Shown: positions 8,250 to 16,588, counted from the first letter of the stretch. The stretch is 41,191 nucleotides of DNA from an uncultured Oscillospiraceae bacterium (GCA_944385175.1 CALWWB010000005.1:1-41191); one strand, 5' to 3'. Notes: generated from the letters alone by a model not told the origin. Translations and numbers: made by a program.

Positions 8250-9146
8250 TTACTCCTTCGGTTCAAAAGTCATTATTTTTTTCAGCCTGTGGTTGAGACA
8301 GCTTTTAGTGACGGGGGGATCGCTGAGCAGTACCAGGTCGGAGAGGCTGGCCTCAGGGTTTGCAATGCGCAGCAGGGCCGCGTCTCTCAGCGGCTCCGGC
8401 AGGGCATCCAGCCCATATTCTCTGGCAATACGCCGGATGGCGGCCAGCTGAGCCTGGGCGGCAGCCACAGTCTTGTCGGCGTTGGCGTTGTCGCAATTTA
8501 TCTGGCGAGTGACCGTGTTTCTCATTTCCTTTTCCACCTTGGCGGTCATTACGGCCATGGCAGTGCGGGGAGCCCCTATAGTGGTGAAGAAATCGGCAAT
8601 GGCGTCTGCCTGCTTGAAATACAGCAGAGAGTTGCCTCCCCTCTGGGTTTCCTTGGGGGAGAAGCCCAGGTCCAGCAGTACCGAAAAGGCCTCCCGGCTG
8701 ACGCTGTGGTGGGGCGTAGCCAGCTCCAGATGGTAGCGCTTTTCCGGGTCGGTGACACTGCCTCCCGCCAGAAAGGCGCCGCGGATAAAGGAGCTGCGGC
8801 AGCAGTCCTCCTCAATGACGCCGAAATTGATGTGGTGGGAGAGTGTGGAGTCTATCTCTGCGCCGAAGGAGCGAAAGATCAGGGCGAGTTTTTCCGGATC
8901 TGTGACGGAAAAACTCTGCTTTCCTGCGGCGGATGAGGGGAGAGAGTCGAAGCCCAGATTAAAAGCCCGGCGGAACAGCCGGGGCAGACGCTGGGCAAAA
9001 TGGCTGCTGGCGGTGATTATCCGGATCTCCCTGGCACTGAAGGTGTTGCAGTATAGCAGCACCCCATAGCTCTCTGCCAGGGCGCAGCATTTTCTGTCCG
9101 GCCTCTGCTGGCAGAGCTCGGCTTTTGCCTCGGATGAAAAGGACAT
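8250..9146 (-). CDS. whiA: DNA-binding regulator WhiA
   Basis: WhiA is a conserved Gram-positive DNA-binding protein linked to sporulation septation in Streptomyces and to division and chromosome segregation in Bacillus. The protein has 298 residues. The N-terminal half is the degenerate LAGLIDADG homing-endonuclease fold (SSFIRGAFLAGGSVTDPEKRYHLE near 118-141), and the C-terminal third is a helix-turn-helix region that includes EASLSDLVLLSDPPVTKS. The ATG is preceded by GAGGTG at a good distance. It lies ten bases after rapZ and two bases before dnaE. The usual partner yvcK (mgfK), normally between rapZ and whiA, is absent. Confidence 0.95.
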   Translation of the reverse strand: MSFSSEAKAELCQQRPDRKCCALAESYGVLLYCNTFSAREIRIITASSHFAQRLPRLFRRAFNLGFDSLPSSAAGKQSFSVTDPEKLALIFRSFGAEIDSTLSHHINFGVIEEDCCRSSFIRGAFLAGGSVTDPEKRYHLELATPHHSVSREAFSVLLDLGFSPKETQRGGNSLLYFKQADAIADFFTTIGAPRTAMAVMTAKVEKEMRNTVTRQINCDNANADKTVAAAQAQLAAIRRIAREYGLDALPEPLRDAALLRIANPEASLSDLVLLSDPPVTKSCLNHRLKKIMTFEPKE

Positions 9147-9156
9147 GGCGGCACCT

Positions 9157-10014
9157 CTATTTGTCGATATCCCTGTTGATGTTTACGGAGCTGAGACCCT
9201 CGGCCTTGAGGTGGGCGCAGAGTGCGGCGGCTATAGCCACGCTTCTGTGGTGGCCGCCGGTGCAGCCTATGGCCACGGTGAGGCTCAGTTTCCCCTCCTC
9301 AATGTACAGGGGCAGCAGGAAATCCAGCATGTCCGTTATTTTCTCCATGAAGGTCCGGGTTTGCTGATAGCTGAAGACAAACTCGGCCACAGGCAGATCC
9401 AGACCGCTGAGGGGGCGCAGCTCCTCCACATAGTAGGGGTTGGGGAGAAAACGCACGTCGAACACCAGGTCTGCATCCATAGGCAGGCCGTGCTTGTAGC
9501 CGAAGGACATCACCGTCACGTCTATCTCCCGCTTGGCCCCCTCCCCGGCAAAAAGGGAGAAGAGCTTGCTTTGCAGCATGCCCAGAGTGAGATTGGAGCT
9601 GTTGACAATGTAGTCGGCCCGCTCCTTTATGGGGGCAAGCAGTTCTATCTCCTTGTATACGGCGGCTTCCACCGAGGAGCCGTGGCTTGCCAGAGGGTGG
9701 GGGCGGCGGCTCTCCTTGTAGCGGCGGATGAGGGTGCGCACGTCGGCATCCATGTAGAGGATGCGGCAGTTGCAACCCCGCTCCTTCAGCTGGTCGATGG
9801 TCTCCAGCAGCTGGCCGAAGCCGTCCTTTTCCCGCACGTCGGTGACCAGGGCCACCTTCTCATAGCGCCCGGCGGTGGCAATGCACAGCTCTGCAAAGCG
9901 GGGCATCAGGGCGATGGGCATGTTATCCACACAATAGTAGTCCAGATCCTCCAGCACATCGGCGGCCCGGCTCTTTCCCGCGCCGGACAGCCCGGTTATG
10001 ATTAAGAATTCCAT
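9157..10014 (-). CDS. rapZ: RapZ/YvcJ-family nucleotide-binding protein
   Basis: This 285-residue protein matches the RapZ/YvcJ family. In Escherichia coli RapZ is an RNase E adapter controlling glucosamine-6-phosphate synthase; in Bacillus YvcJ binds and hydrolyses nucleotides and affects competence. The Walker A motif GLSGAGKS is at 8-15, and CVDNMP follows near 28. The C-terminal domain has the family's conserved stretch GLPMDADLVFDVRFLPNP and the late motif GCTGGHHRSV, ending near NRDIDK. It sits 27 bases after murB and ten bases before whiA, the standard Gram-positive context. The Gram-positive role is less defined than the E. coli one, so function is by family only. Confidence 0.96.
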   Translation of the reverse strand: MEFLIITGLSGAGKSRAADVLEDLDYYCVDNMPIALMPRFAELCIATAGRYEKVALVTDVREKDGFGQLLETIDQLKERGCNCRILYMDADVRTLIRRYKESRRPHPLASHGSSVEAAVYKEIELLAPIKERADYIVNSSNLTLGMLQSKLFSLFAGEGAKREIDVTVMSFGYKHGLPMDADLVFDVRFLPNPYYVEELRPLSGLDLPVAEFVFSYQQTRTFMEKITDMLDFLLPLYIEEGKLSLTVAIGCTGGHHRSVAIAAALCAHLKAEGLSSVNINRDIDK

Positions 10015-10041
10015 AGTCCCTCCCAGGTCAAATGACCTGCC

Positions 10042-11067
10042 TTATCCCCGGCCGGTTCCTTTCTCCGGCTGCATATCCGGCTCCATGCCGGCCGGACTTA
10101 TGCCGTGCAGGGGCACTGCCGGGCCTTTATCCTCCAGGCAATAGTCCGGGGGCAGGATTATCATTTCCGGCTCCAGGGCAATGCCGCTGTTTTCATACAC
10201 TTTCTTCCGAACATAGCGCATCAGCTGATGCACGTCGTGGGAGCTGGCATTTCCGGTGTTCACCACGAAACCGGCGTGCTTTTCCGAAACCTGGGCCCCG
10301 CCCACCGTATAGCCTTTCAGCCCCGCCCTGTCTATGAGAGCGGCGGCGTAGTTTCCCTCCGGGCGCTTGAAAGCGCTGCCAGCGGAGGGCAGGTCCAGAG
10401 GCTGTTTATCCCGGCGCTGCTGGTTTAGCTGCCGCATTTTTGCGGCTATCTCCTCCCCGTCTCCTTTTTCCAGGCGGAAGACCGCCGAGAGAAGCACGCA
10501 TCCCCCCATTTTTTGGAACAGGCTGCTGCGATAGCCGAAGCTGCACTGCTCATTCGTCAGCTCATAGAGCCGCTGCTCCGGAAGGTAGTAGAGCACCACG
10601 CTCTCCACGGTGTCCTTCAATTCTCCGCCGTAGGCTCCGGCGTTCATGATGAGGCCGCCCCCTACGGTCCCGGGGATGCCGGAGGCAAACTCCAGGCCGG
10701 AGAGTTCATGCTGCTGGGCAAAACCGGCCAGCTTTGCCAGGGAGACCCCGGCCTCGGCGTAGATGGCCCCGTCGGGCAGAAGAAAAATCTTTGTGAGTTT
10801 TGCGGTGCTGATGATAAAGAGATCTTTCAAACCTTCATCGGGAAAAAGAATATTGGTGCCGTTGCCCAGAATATAGGGGGCCAGCTGCTGCTCTTTGAGA
10901 AAATAGCAGATTTTTGAAAGGCTGCTCACATCCGAAGGAATTGCCAGAGCCCGAACGGGCCCACCAATTTTAAAGGAACAGTGGGCTGCCATGCTCTCGT
11001 TCTCCAAAAGCTGGAGATTGGGCATGGCTTCCTTTATCCTGGCAATGGCTTTTTCAAGTTTTTCCAT
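10042..11067 (-). CDS. murB: UDP-N-acetylenolpyruvoylglucosamine reductase
   Basis: MurB uses NADPH and FAD to reduce UDP-GlcNAc-enolpyruvate to UDP-MurNAc, the second committed step of peptidoglycan synthesis in the cytoplasm. FAD-binding motifs are visible as LGNGTNIL (67-74) and SGIPGTVGG (129-137). YRSS at 179-182 and SAGSAFKRPEG at 228-238 hold the catalytic region, with Ser231 as the expected proton donor, and LEPE near 298 supplies the C-terminal glutamate. At 341 residues it is slightly longer than the usual Gram-positive type because of a roughly 40-residue tail rich in Pro, Gly and Glu after PPDYCLEDKG, which looks unstructured. It follows hprK after 19 bases. Confidence 0.96.
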   Translation of the reverse strand: MEKLEKAIARIKEAMPNLQLLENESMAAHCSFKIGGPVRALAIPSDVSSLSKICYFLKEQQLAPYILGNGTNILFPDEGLKDLFIISTAKLTKIFLLPDGAIYAEAGVSLAKLAGFAQQHELSGLEFASGIPGTVGGGLIMNAGAYGGELKDTVESVVLYYLPEQRLYELTNEQCSFGYRSSLFQKMGGCVLLSAVFRLEKGDGEEIAAKMRQLNQQRRDKQPLDLPSAGSAFKRPEGNYAAALIDRAGLKGYTVGGAQVSEKHAGFVVNTGNASSHDVHQLMRYVRKKVYENSGIALEPEMIILPPDYCLEDKGPAVPLHGISPAGMEPDMQPEKGTGRG

Positions 11068-11086
11068 GGGGTACTCCAGTCAACAA

Positions 11087-12025
11087 TTAAATTAGTCCGG
11101 CGTCAATGGCGTAATCGTGGGCGCCGGCCAGGGCCTCGGCGGCGTTGAAGCCCATCTTCTTCTGACGGTTGTTCATGGCGGCCAGCTCCATTATCACGGC
11201 CAGATTCCGCCCGGGCCGCACGGGGATGGTGACCTGAGGCAGGGTGACGCCCAAGATTTCATAGGTCTCGCTGCTCAGGCCCAGCCGGTCGTAGGCTTTG
11301 CCCTCCTCCCAGCGCTCCATCTTAACCACCAGGTCGATGTTTGCCTCGGGCTTTATGGCGCCCACACCATAGATATGGCGCACATTAATAACACCTATGC
11401 CGCGAAGTTCCATATAATACCGGATTAGTTCCGGAGCGGAACCAATCAGTTCATCTTTGGATATGCGCTTTATATCCACTGCGTCGTCGGCGATGAGGCG
11501 GTGGCCACGCTTTATAAGCTCCAGGGCCGTCTCGCTTTTGCCTATGCCGCTGTCGCCCATGAGCAGCACGCCCTCGCCGTAGACCTCCACCAGTACGCCG
11601 TGAGTGGTTATCCGGGGAGCCAGGTGAGTTTTCAGGGAGCTTATAAGATCAGCCTGAAATTCCGAGGTGTCCATAGCGGTTATGAACAGGTTACGGTCAT
11701 ATTTCTCTGCCATTTCCAGGCACTCCGGGAAAGGCTGTACCCCGTGACAGATGACCAGGGCCCCTATGTCGTACTGCATGAACTGCTCGAAGGTCTGCCG
11801 CCGCTGCTCAGGGCTGAGAGTGTCCAGATAAGTGCTCTCCACCCGGCCTATCATCTGTATGCGGTGGGGATCAAAGTAGTTGTAAAAGCCGGTGAGCTGC
11901 ATGGCGGGCCGGTTCACATCGGTGGTTTTAATGAGGGCAGTCTCATAATCCTTGGAGGTGTGCAGGGGCTGGAGCTGGTGTTCCTCTACCAGGGTCTTCA
12001 ATTTAACGGAATACTTGCTTATCAT
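11087..12025 (-). CDS. hprK: HPr kinase/phosphorylase
   Basis: HprK phosphorylates Ser46 of HPr and reverses the reaction, linking sugar uptake to carbon catabolite control. The protein has 312 residues from the chosen start, the family norm. The Walker A motif GDSGIGKS is at about 157-164, a conserved His in THGVLVEVYG precedes it near 142, and the family signature ELRGIGVINV lies near 206. The ATG at 12025 is preferred over one six codons earlier because GGAG lies eight bases upstream, while the earlier one has no ribosome site. It is the first gene of a seven-gene minus-strand operon with its own promoter. Neither HPr nor Crh is in the window. Confidence 0.97.
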   Translation of the reverse strand: MISKYSVKLKTLVEEHQLQPLHTSKDYETALIKTTDVNRPAMQLTGFYNYFDPHRIQMIGRVESTYLDTLSPEQRRQTFEQFMQYDIGALVICHGVQPFPECLEMAEKYDRNLFITAMDTSEFQADLISSLKTHLAPRITTHGVLVEVYGEGVLLMGDSGIGKSETALELIKRGHRLIADDAVDIKRISKDELIGSAPELIRYYMELRGIGVINVRHIYGVGAIKPEANIDLVVKMERWEEGKAYDRLGLSSETYEILGVTLPQVTIPVRPGRNLAVIMELAAMNNRQKKMGFNAAEALAGAHDYAIDAGLI

Positions 12026-12065
12026 GGCGGCATCTCCATTCATGAGCGATATTTATCTAGACTAC

Positions 12066-12094
12066 ATTTTAATCGTTTTCAGCGCCTTTGGCAA
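12066..12094 (-). promoter_or_regulatory. Promoter for the hprK operon
   Basis: On the minus strand TTGCCA (complement of 12089-12094) and TAAAAT (complement of 12066-12071) are separated by 17 bases. The -10 box ends 41 bases before the hprK ATG. It is divergent from the rpmB promoter about 70 bases away. No operator-like dyad is evident between them. Confidence 0.65.
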
Positions 12095-12165
12095 TACAAA
12101 CTTTACGCCCGGCTGTGTGTAGAGGGAAAATGTTTATTTTTGTTTACAGAATTGAAAAGTTTCTC

Positions 12166-12194
12166 TTGCATTTGCCTGCGCCATCTGCTATTAT
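12166..12194 (+). promoter_or_regulatory. Promoter for rpmB
   Basis: TTGCAT at 12166-12171 and TATTAT at 12189-12194 are 17 bases apart. The leader is about 40 bases and ends in an AAGGAGGTG ribosome site seven bases before the ATG. The region just upstream of the -35 box is AT-rich, as expected for a strong ribosomal-protein promoter. Confidence 0.7.
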
Positions 12195-12242
12195 ATAAAA
12201 GCTGTTCAATCAGCGAAACACAAGCAAGGAGGTGCTTCAGAA

Positions 12243-12431
12243 ATGGCAAAATGCGAATTTTGCGACAAGGGCGTTACCTTCGGCATCAAGGTCAGCCACT
12301 CCCACAGACGGACCAACCGTGCATGGAAGCCCAATGTGAAGCGCGTCAAGGCCATCGTAGACGGTAGCCCCAAGCATGTTTACGTCTGCACTCGCTGCCT
12401 CCGCAGCGGCAAGGTCACCCGCGCTGTGTAA
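12243..12431 (+). CDS. rpmB: Ribosomal protein L28
   Basis: This 62-residue protein is bL28 of the large ribosomal subunit. It starts MAKCEFCDKG and ends with CTRCLRSGKVTRAV, so both CxxC pairs of the zinc-binding form of L28 are present. The basic central segment SHSHRRTNRAWKPN is typical. The gene stands alone between its own promoter and terminator. Its strong ribosome site and ATC/GTC-type codons fit high expression. Confidence 0.98.
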   Translation: MAKCEFCDKGVTFGIKVSHSHRRTNRAWKPNVKRVKAIVDGSPKHVYVCTRCLRSGKVTRAV

Positions 12432-12460
12432 TTTTAATTTAATTTAAATTACCCGAAACA

Positions 12461-12492
12461 AAGCCTGTCTGCCGATAAGACGGGCTTTTTTC
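12461..12492 (+). terminator. Intrinsic terminator after rpmB
   Basis: AAGCCTGTCT pairs with AGACGGGCTT, with one G-U pair, around the loop GCCGATA or part of it, followed by a run of six T residues. This is a canonical terminator 30 bases after the L28 stop codon. Confidence 0.92.
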
Positions 12493-12534
12493 GGTTCTTA
12501 AGGGGAAAACTCCTTTCAGCGTGGGTTAAGACAG

Positions 12535-12563
12535 TTGACCTGAGATAAGCGCTGTGATATCTT
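12535..12563 (+). promoter_or_regulatory. Promoter for the lipoprotein gene at 12615
   Basis: TTGACC at 12535-12540 and TATCTT at 12558-12563 are 17 bases apart. The lipoprotein start lies 51 bases beyond the -10 box and is preceded by GGAGAGAGG. The -10 box is only a moderate match. Confidence 0.5.
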
Positions 12564-12614
12564 TAATGCATAGTCCCTGGATAAATAAAGGAACGATGAA
12601 AAGGAGAGAGGAAA

Positions 12615-13346
12615 ATGAAAAAGATGAAAAAGATGCTCGCTCTGCTGCTGGTTCTTATCATGAGCTTCAGTCTCTGCGCCTGCGGCAAAAGCGAACTGGT
12701 TGGCACCTGGGAGGGCCAGGTGGACATTACGGAGCTTGCACTCAAGGAGATAGACGAGGCCATGAGCCCGCTGAGCAGCAGCCTCAGCGGCGACCGGGAG
12801 CTGCCCCTGGTGACGGATTATGTGGATAATCTGATCCTCAGATATACCATGGTCTTTAATGAGGACGGCAGCTACAGCACCCAGGTGACTCAGGAGGATA
12901 TCAACGCTATTGCGGAGTCTTTGAAGCCCGGCTTCAGCGACTATCTCCGGCAGCTCTATTTTGTGCTGCTATGCGAAACTCTGGCTCAGATGGGAGTCAG
13001 CCAGGAAATAAACAGCATTGAGGAGTTGGAGAACTTCCTGGGCATTACCATGGACGAAGCCATGTATGAGGCTCTGGGTATGGACCTGGATGAGTTTGTT
13101 GAAGTGCAGATGGACGAAAGCTTTAAGGACGCTCAAATCGCCGAGCAATTCAACAGCAGCGGAAACTTCGAGAACAAGGACGGAAAGCTCTATCTCTCCG
13201 CCGGGCCGGAGTACGCCGTTGATCCTGCGTATTACGACCTGTATGAGCTGGAGGGAGACACCCTTACTCTCAACTTTGGTAACGCCCCTGAGGAGAACGA
13301 AAATTCGGCTATACTCTACCCCCTGGTTCTGCATAAAGTGGCCTGA
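12615..13346 (+). CDS. Secreted lipoprotein of unknown function
   Basis: I do not recognise a named family. The 243-residue product begins with Lys-rich MKKMKK, a hydrophobic stretch of about 14 residues and the lipobox Leu20-Cys21-Ala22-Cys23, so it should be lipid-anchored on the outer face of the membrane with Cys23 as the first mature residue. Right after comes KSELVGTWEG, a start often seen in small lipocalin-like beta-barrel lipoproteins. The mature protein is acidic with alternating helix-like and strand-like stretches, and the last third (about 175-243) looks beta-rich. It stands alone between a promoter and a terminator. The lipoprotein call is firm; a binding role is only a guess. 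Confidence 0.8.
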   Translation: MKKMKKMLALLLVLIMSFSLCACGKSELVGTWEGQVDITELALKEIDEAMSPLSSSLSGDRELPLVTDYVDNLILRYTMVFNEDGSYSTQVTQEDINAIAESLKPGFSDYLRQLYFVLLCETLAQMGVSQEINSIEELENFLGITMDEAMYEALGMDLDEFVEVQMDESFKDAQIAEQFNSSGNFENKDGKLYLSAGPEYAVDPAYYDLYELEGDTLTLNFGNAPEENENSAILYPLVLHKVA

Positions 13347-13380
13347 GCTGCCCCCGCTGACCGACAAGGTAAACAGTAAA

Positions 13381-13417
13381 AAAACAGCGCCGCAGAAAAA
13401 TCTGCGGTGCTGTTTTT
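13381..13417. terminator. Bidirectional terminator
   Basis: AAAACAGCGCCGCAGA (13381-13396) pairs with TCTGCGGTGCTGTTTT (13401-13416) around an AAAA loop. The plus strand ends in five T residues, and the A-rich upstream flank provides U residues on the minus strand. It separates the converging lipoprotein and ABM-domain genes. Confidence 0.92.
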
Positions 13418-13448
13418 GCAGCTCCCCTTGCCCTCGGTGGCCCGTATG

Positions 13449-13745
13449 TCAGTTCAGAGCTTTTGCTTCGTACATGGTGTGGGTAGCTTTGACCCCATAC
13501 TCTGCATTCAGTTTAGTGAGGGCCTTGAAGTTCTTGCTGCGCATATGGGCAGGCAGAGCGCTCGGGTTCTCCCAGCGCTCCACGATAAACATCCTACCGG
13601 GAACCGAGGGGGAGCACAGCAGTTCATAGCTGATATTTCCCGGCTCGGTATTGGTGGCGGCCACAATACCGGATTCATTGAGCTTTTCTATATATTCGCT
13701 CTGCTTTTCCGGAGCAATGCTGGCCTCGCAATATATTATGACCAT
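13449..13745 (-). CDS. ABM-domain protein (putative quinol monooxygenase)
   Basis: This 98-residue protein has the antibiotic-biosynthesis-monooxygenase (ABM) ferredoxin-like fold pattern: a first strand MVIIYCEASIAP, a helix, GNISYELL, then MFIVERWENPSALPAHMRSKNFK, which is the hallmark EXW...H...H-like stretch of the family. Such small proteins act as cofactor-free oxygenases on quinols, as haem-degrading enzymes, or as structural sensors. The catalytic role here is not proven. A GGAGGT site precedes the ATG. It follows the YoaK-family gene after 38 bases on the same strand and is probably cotranscribed with it. Confidence 0.85.
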   Translation of the reverse strand: MVIIYCEASIAPEKQSEYIEKLNESGIVAATNTEPGNISYELLCSPSVPGRMFIVERWENPSALPAHMRSKNFKALTKLNAEYGVKATHTMYEAKALN

Positions 13746-13783
13746 CGTTTTACCTCCAAATCACAGTTTTGCGGTACTACTCC

Positions 13784-14512
13784 TCAGTGGCCGGCGGGTT
13801 TCCTGTACAGCAGATCTTTTTCCTTGGTGCGGTCGGCATGGGCAAGGTCGGCAAAGACTATGAGCAGCAGGATACCTGCTCCCCATATAGCCCTCCCCCC
13901 AAAGAGGCGGCAGGCCACCGTAGACGCTACGGCCCCGGCGGCAAAGGAACAGAGCATCAGTACATGTACCCGGAAGCGGCGGCGTATGGAGGCGTCTTCC
14001 CTGTGCCTCAGTCCCCGGGTGAGCAGCACCCCAACCTGGCGTACATGGTTTGTACAGAAGGTGGTGGACATGGGGATGTGCTCCGCCTGGCGGAAGGTGT
14101 TATATTGCATGGAGCAGATGAAGTTGATGCTCACCTGGGAAATCTGGAAAGGCCAACTGTCGGGCACGAAGCCCAGCAGCAGCACCACGATCAGCTCCAG
14201 GCCCACCAGCAGAGTATCCCAGCGGAGAAAGTGCAGGCGCTTTACTCTGTTGGGCAGCAGCTCGGAAATCACTGCGCCCAGTATGTAGGCGCTGATAGGG
14301 ATGAGATAGTAAAGGGCCGTGCTCCAGTTACCGTTGCCCAGAGCCATGGAGAAGAGAACCACGTTTGCCGTTTGGGCATTGCAGAAGACTCCGCCTCTCA
14401 AGCTGTAGGTAAAGGCGCCCAGGAAGCCCCCGGCGGCAATGAGCACCGCATATATCCAAATCTTTTCACATTCCAGCACCGGTTCTTCCCGGTTAAGGGC
14501 GGATTCGTTCAT
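13784..14512 (-). CDS. YoaK family (DUF1275) membrane protein
   Basis: This 242-residue protein has about six hydrophobic segments and the typical DUF1275 opening: GGFLGAFTYSLRGGVFCNAQTANVVLF, where the family usually shows GGxxDAxxY...G.F...QTGN. The second conserved region FICSMQYNTFRQAEHIPMSTTFCTNHVRQ, with the pattern of small polar residues inside a helix, also fits. The family's function is not known; a transport role is often assumed. AAGGAGG lies six bases before the ATG. The gene follows the rplA terminator, and no clear promoter was found in the short gap, so it may have its own weak promoter. Confidence 0.85.
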   Translation of the reverse strand: MNESALNREEPVLECEKIWIYAVLIAAGGFLGAFTYSLRGGVFCNAQTANVVLFSMALGNGNWSTALYYLIPISAYILGAVISELLPNRVKRLHFLRWDTLLVGLELIVVLLLGFVPDSWPFQISQVSINFICSMQYNTFRQAEHIPMSTTFCTNHVRQVGVLLTRGLRHREDASIRRRFRVHVLMLCSFAAGAVASTVACRLFGGRAIWGAGILLLIVFADLAHADRTKEKDLLYRKPAGH

Positions 14513-14535
14513 AGCAGCCTCCTTAATAATTATTT

Positions 14536-14565
14536 ATCCCGGCCGCTCAGCTGAGCGGCCGGGAT
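14536..14565 (-). terminator. Terminator of the rpmG-rplA operon, a perfect 30-base palindrome
   Basis: The 30 bases are perfectly self-complementary: ATCCCGGCCGCTCAG is followed directly by its own complement. In RNA this folds to a hairpin with a four-base AGCT loop. On the minus strand it is followed by AAATAATTATT, a weak U-containing tail. It lies 20 bases after the rplA stop codon. Confidence 0.8.
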
Positions 14566-14585
14566 GACATTAGACAGTGGTTATA

Positions 14586-15278
14586 TCAGAGCTGCTTCTG
14601 GGCGTTGATCTTCACGCCGGGACCCATGGTGGAAGCGGTGACGCAGGAACGGATGTACTGTCCCTTGGCGGCGGCGGGCTTGGCCTTGATGATGGCGCCG
14701 ATGAGGGCGGCATAGTTCTCATAGAGCTTCTCTGCACCGAAGCTGACCTTGCCGATGGGGCAGTGGATAATGTTGGTCTTGTCCAGACGGTACTCCACCT
14801 TACCGGCCTTGGCCTCGGAGATAGCCTGCTTCAGGTTGGGAGTGACGGTGCCGGCCTTGGGAGAGGGCATCAGGCCCTTGGGTCCCAGGATCTTACCGAG
14901 ACGGCCAACGGTACCCATCATGTCGGGGCTGGCGATAACGGTGTCAAACTCGAACCAGTTCTCCTTCTGGATCTTCTCAACCAGATCCATACCGCCTGCG
15001 TAGTCGGCGCCTGCCTCCAGGCACTCCTCCTTGCGCTCGTCCTTGCAGAAGACCAGGACGCGAACGGTCTTGCCGGTGCCGTTGGGCAGCACGATGGCGC
15101 CGCGGACCTGCTGGTCGGCGTGGCGGCCGTCAACACCCAGCTTAACGTGGAGCTCCACGGTCTCGTCGAACTTGGCCTTGCTGGCGCTGATGACCAGCTT
15201 CAGGGCCTCCATGGGATCATAGAGGGCCTGCTTATCAATGAGCTTTGCGCTCTCTTTATAATTTTTACCTCTAAACAA
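14586..15278 (-). CDS. rplA: Ribosomal protein L1
   Basis: uL1 binds 23S rRNA at the E-site stalk and often represses its own mRNA. The 230 residues match the family length. The signature around [24 protein letters not shown] and the N-terminal strand [20 protein letters not shown] are intact. The start codon is TTG (15276-15278), supported by AGGAGG eight bases upstream and by the conserved FRGKNYKES start; no ATG is nearby. It lies 59 bases after rplK. Downstream is a terminator instead of the usual rplJ-rplL. Confidence 0.97.
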   Translation of the reverse strand: MFRGKNYKESAKLIDKQALYDPMEALKLVISASKAKFDETVELHVKLGVDGRHADQQVRGAIVLPNGTGKTVRVLVFCKDERKEECLEAGADYAGGMDLVEKIQKENWFEFDTVIASPDMMGTVGRLGKILGPKGLMPSPKAGTVTPNLKQAISEAKAGKVEYRLDKTNIIHCPIGKVSFGAEKLYENYAALIGAIIKAKPAAAKGQYIRSCVTASTMGPGVKINAQKQL

Positions 15279-15337
15279 TTTGATTTCCTCCTAATAATGT
15301 GGTTGAGTCGGATGGATAAATCCTCCCACGTTTAGGC

Positions 15338-15763
15338 TCAGTCTCCAACGACGACGCCCATGGAGCGGCAGGTACCGGCGATCATGCTCATAGCGGACTC
15401 GATGTCGGTACAGTTGAGGTCGGGCATCTTCTGCTCGGCGATCTTGCGGACATCTTCCTTGCTGATGGTGGCAACCTTGTCCCTCTGGGGCACGCCGGAG
15501 GCGGTCTCGATGCCGCAGGCCTTCTTTATAAGAAGGGCGGCAGGAGGAGTCTTGGTGATAAAGCTGAAGCTGCGGTCGGAGTACACGGTTATGACGACGG
15601 GGATCATCATGCCCATATCGCCCTTGGTGCGCTCGTTGAAGTCCTTGGTGAACTGACCGATGTTTATACCGTACTGGCCCAGAGCGGGGCCGACGGGGGG
15701 CGCCGGAGTTGCCTTACCGGCGGGAACCTGGAATCTAACGTATCCAACAACTTTCTGTGCCAT
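15338..15763 (-). CDS. rplK: Ribosomal protein L11
   Basis: uL11 forms the base of the ribosomal stalk and the GTPase-associated centre. The protein has 141 residues. The N-terminal domain carries [27 protein letters not shown], the proline-rich face that contacts elongation factors and thiopeptides, and the C-terminal rRNA-binding domain includes [14 protein letters not shown]. The ATG is preceded by GAGGTG. It follows nusG after 22 bases. Confidence 0.98.
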   Translation of the reverse strand: MAQKVVGYVRFQVPAGKATPAPPVGPALGQYGINIGQFTKDFNERTKGDMGMMIPVVITVYSDRSFSFITKTPPAALLIKKACGIETASGVPQRDKVATISKEDVRKIAEQKMPDLNCTDIESAMSMIAGTCRSMGVVVGD

Positions 15764-15785
15764 TTAAAGCACCTCTTTCTTAATT

Positions 15786-16310
15786 TTAATGTTTGATGAC
15801 TTCCACCTGATCCAGCTCCAGATCCACAGGGGTCTCCCTGCCGAACATGGACACCACAACCCGGACCCGGTTCTTGTCCGGTTCCAGCTCGTCCACTATG
15901 CCCAGGAAGCCTGCCAGAGGTCCGTCGTTGACCTTGACCTCATCGCCCAGGCCGTAGCCCACCACGATCTCCCGGCGTTCCACGCCCAGATCGTATATCT
16001 CCTGCTCCGTCAGGGGGACGGCCTTGCCGTCGGAACCCACGAAGCCGGTGGCGCCGCGCACGTTGTGGATAAGGTGCCAGCTGTCGTCGGTGAGTATCAT
16101 CTTCACCAGCACGTAGCCGGGGAACACCTTGCGCTCGACGGTTTTTTCGCCGGCGTCGGTGTATTCGGTGACGGTCTCCATGGGGATGTTGACTTCCTTG
16201 ATGAGGTCCGTCATCTTTCTGTTTTCTGCCGCTTTCATCACAGCAGCGGCCACTGCGTTTTCATACCCTGAATAGGTATGAACCACATACCATTTCGCTT
16301 CTTCAGCCAT
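15786..16310 (-). CDS. nusG: Transcription termination/antitermination factor NusG
   Basis: NusG binds RNA polymerase to affect elongation and pausing. It has 174 residues: an N-terminal NGN domain (about 1-110) with WYVVHTYSGYENAV at the start and VFPGYVLVKM mid-domain, and a C-terminal KOW domain (about 120-174) with GDEVKVNDGPLAGFLGIVDEL. The gene starts five bases after the secE stop codon, so the two are translationally close. The context rpmG-secE-nusG-rplK-rplA is the classic bacterial order. Confidence 0.98.
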   Translation of the reverse strand: MAEEAKWYVVHTYSGYENAVAAAVMKAAENRKMTDLIKEVNIPMETVTEYTDAGEKTVERKVFPGYVLVKMILTDDSWHLIHNVRGATGFVGSDGKAVPLTEQEIYDLGVERREIVVGYGLGDEVKVNDGPLAGFLGIVDELEPDKNRVRVVVSMFGRETPVDLELDQVEVIKH

Positions 16311-16315
16311 GGCGA

Positions 16316-16588
16316 TTAACCTGCCAAAGTGAGCAGCCCGTTGACCAGCATGGTGGCCAACTCGTCAAAGCCCCAAAGGACGATTGCGGAAGCAAACATC
16401 ACGCCGAGGGAGATGAGCACGTTCTTTCCCAGAGTCTGGGGGGTGGGCCATATGACCTTTTTGAGTTCGCTCTTCATCTCGCGGAACCAGCGGACTATCC
16501 TCTGAAAGAAGCCGGGCTTGGTGTCGTCCTTCTTGACGGCGGTCACGGCCTTGCTGGGTGCGCTGCCGCGTTTCTTTTCTTCAGCCAT
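16316..16588 (-). CDS. secE: Preprotein translocase subunit SecE
   Basis: SecE clamps SecY in the protein-conducting channel. This 90-residue form has one membrane segment, as in other Gram-positives: a Lys-rich cytoplasmic start, the amphipathic region FQRIVRWFREMKSELKKVIWP with the conserved TPQTLGKN, and a single helix (VLISLGVMFASAIVLWGF). I chose the ATG at 16588, with AAAGGA nine bases upstream, over a GTG two codons earlier that sits too close to that site. Confidence 0.95.
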   Translation of the reverse strand: MAEEKKRGSAPSKAVTAVKKDDTKPGFFQRIVRWFREMKSELKKVIWPTPQTLGKNVLISLGVMFASAIVLWGFDELATMLVNGLLTLAG

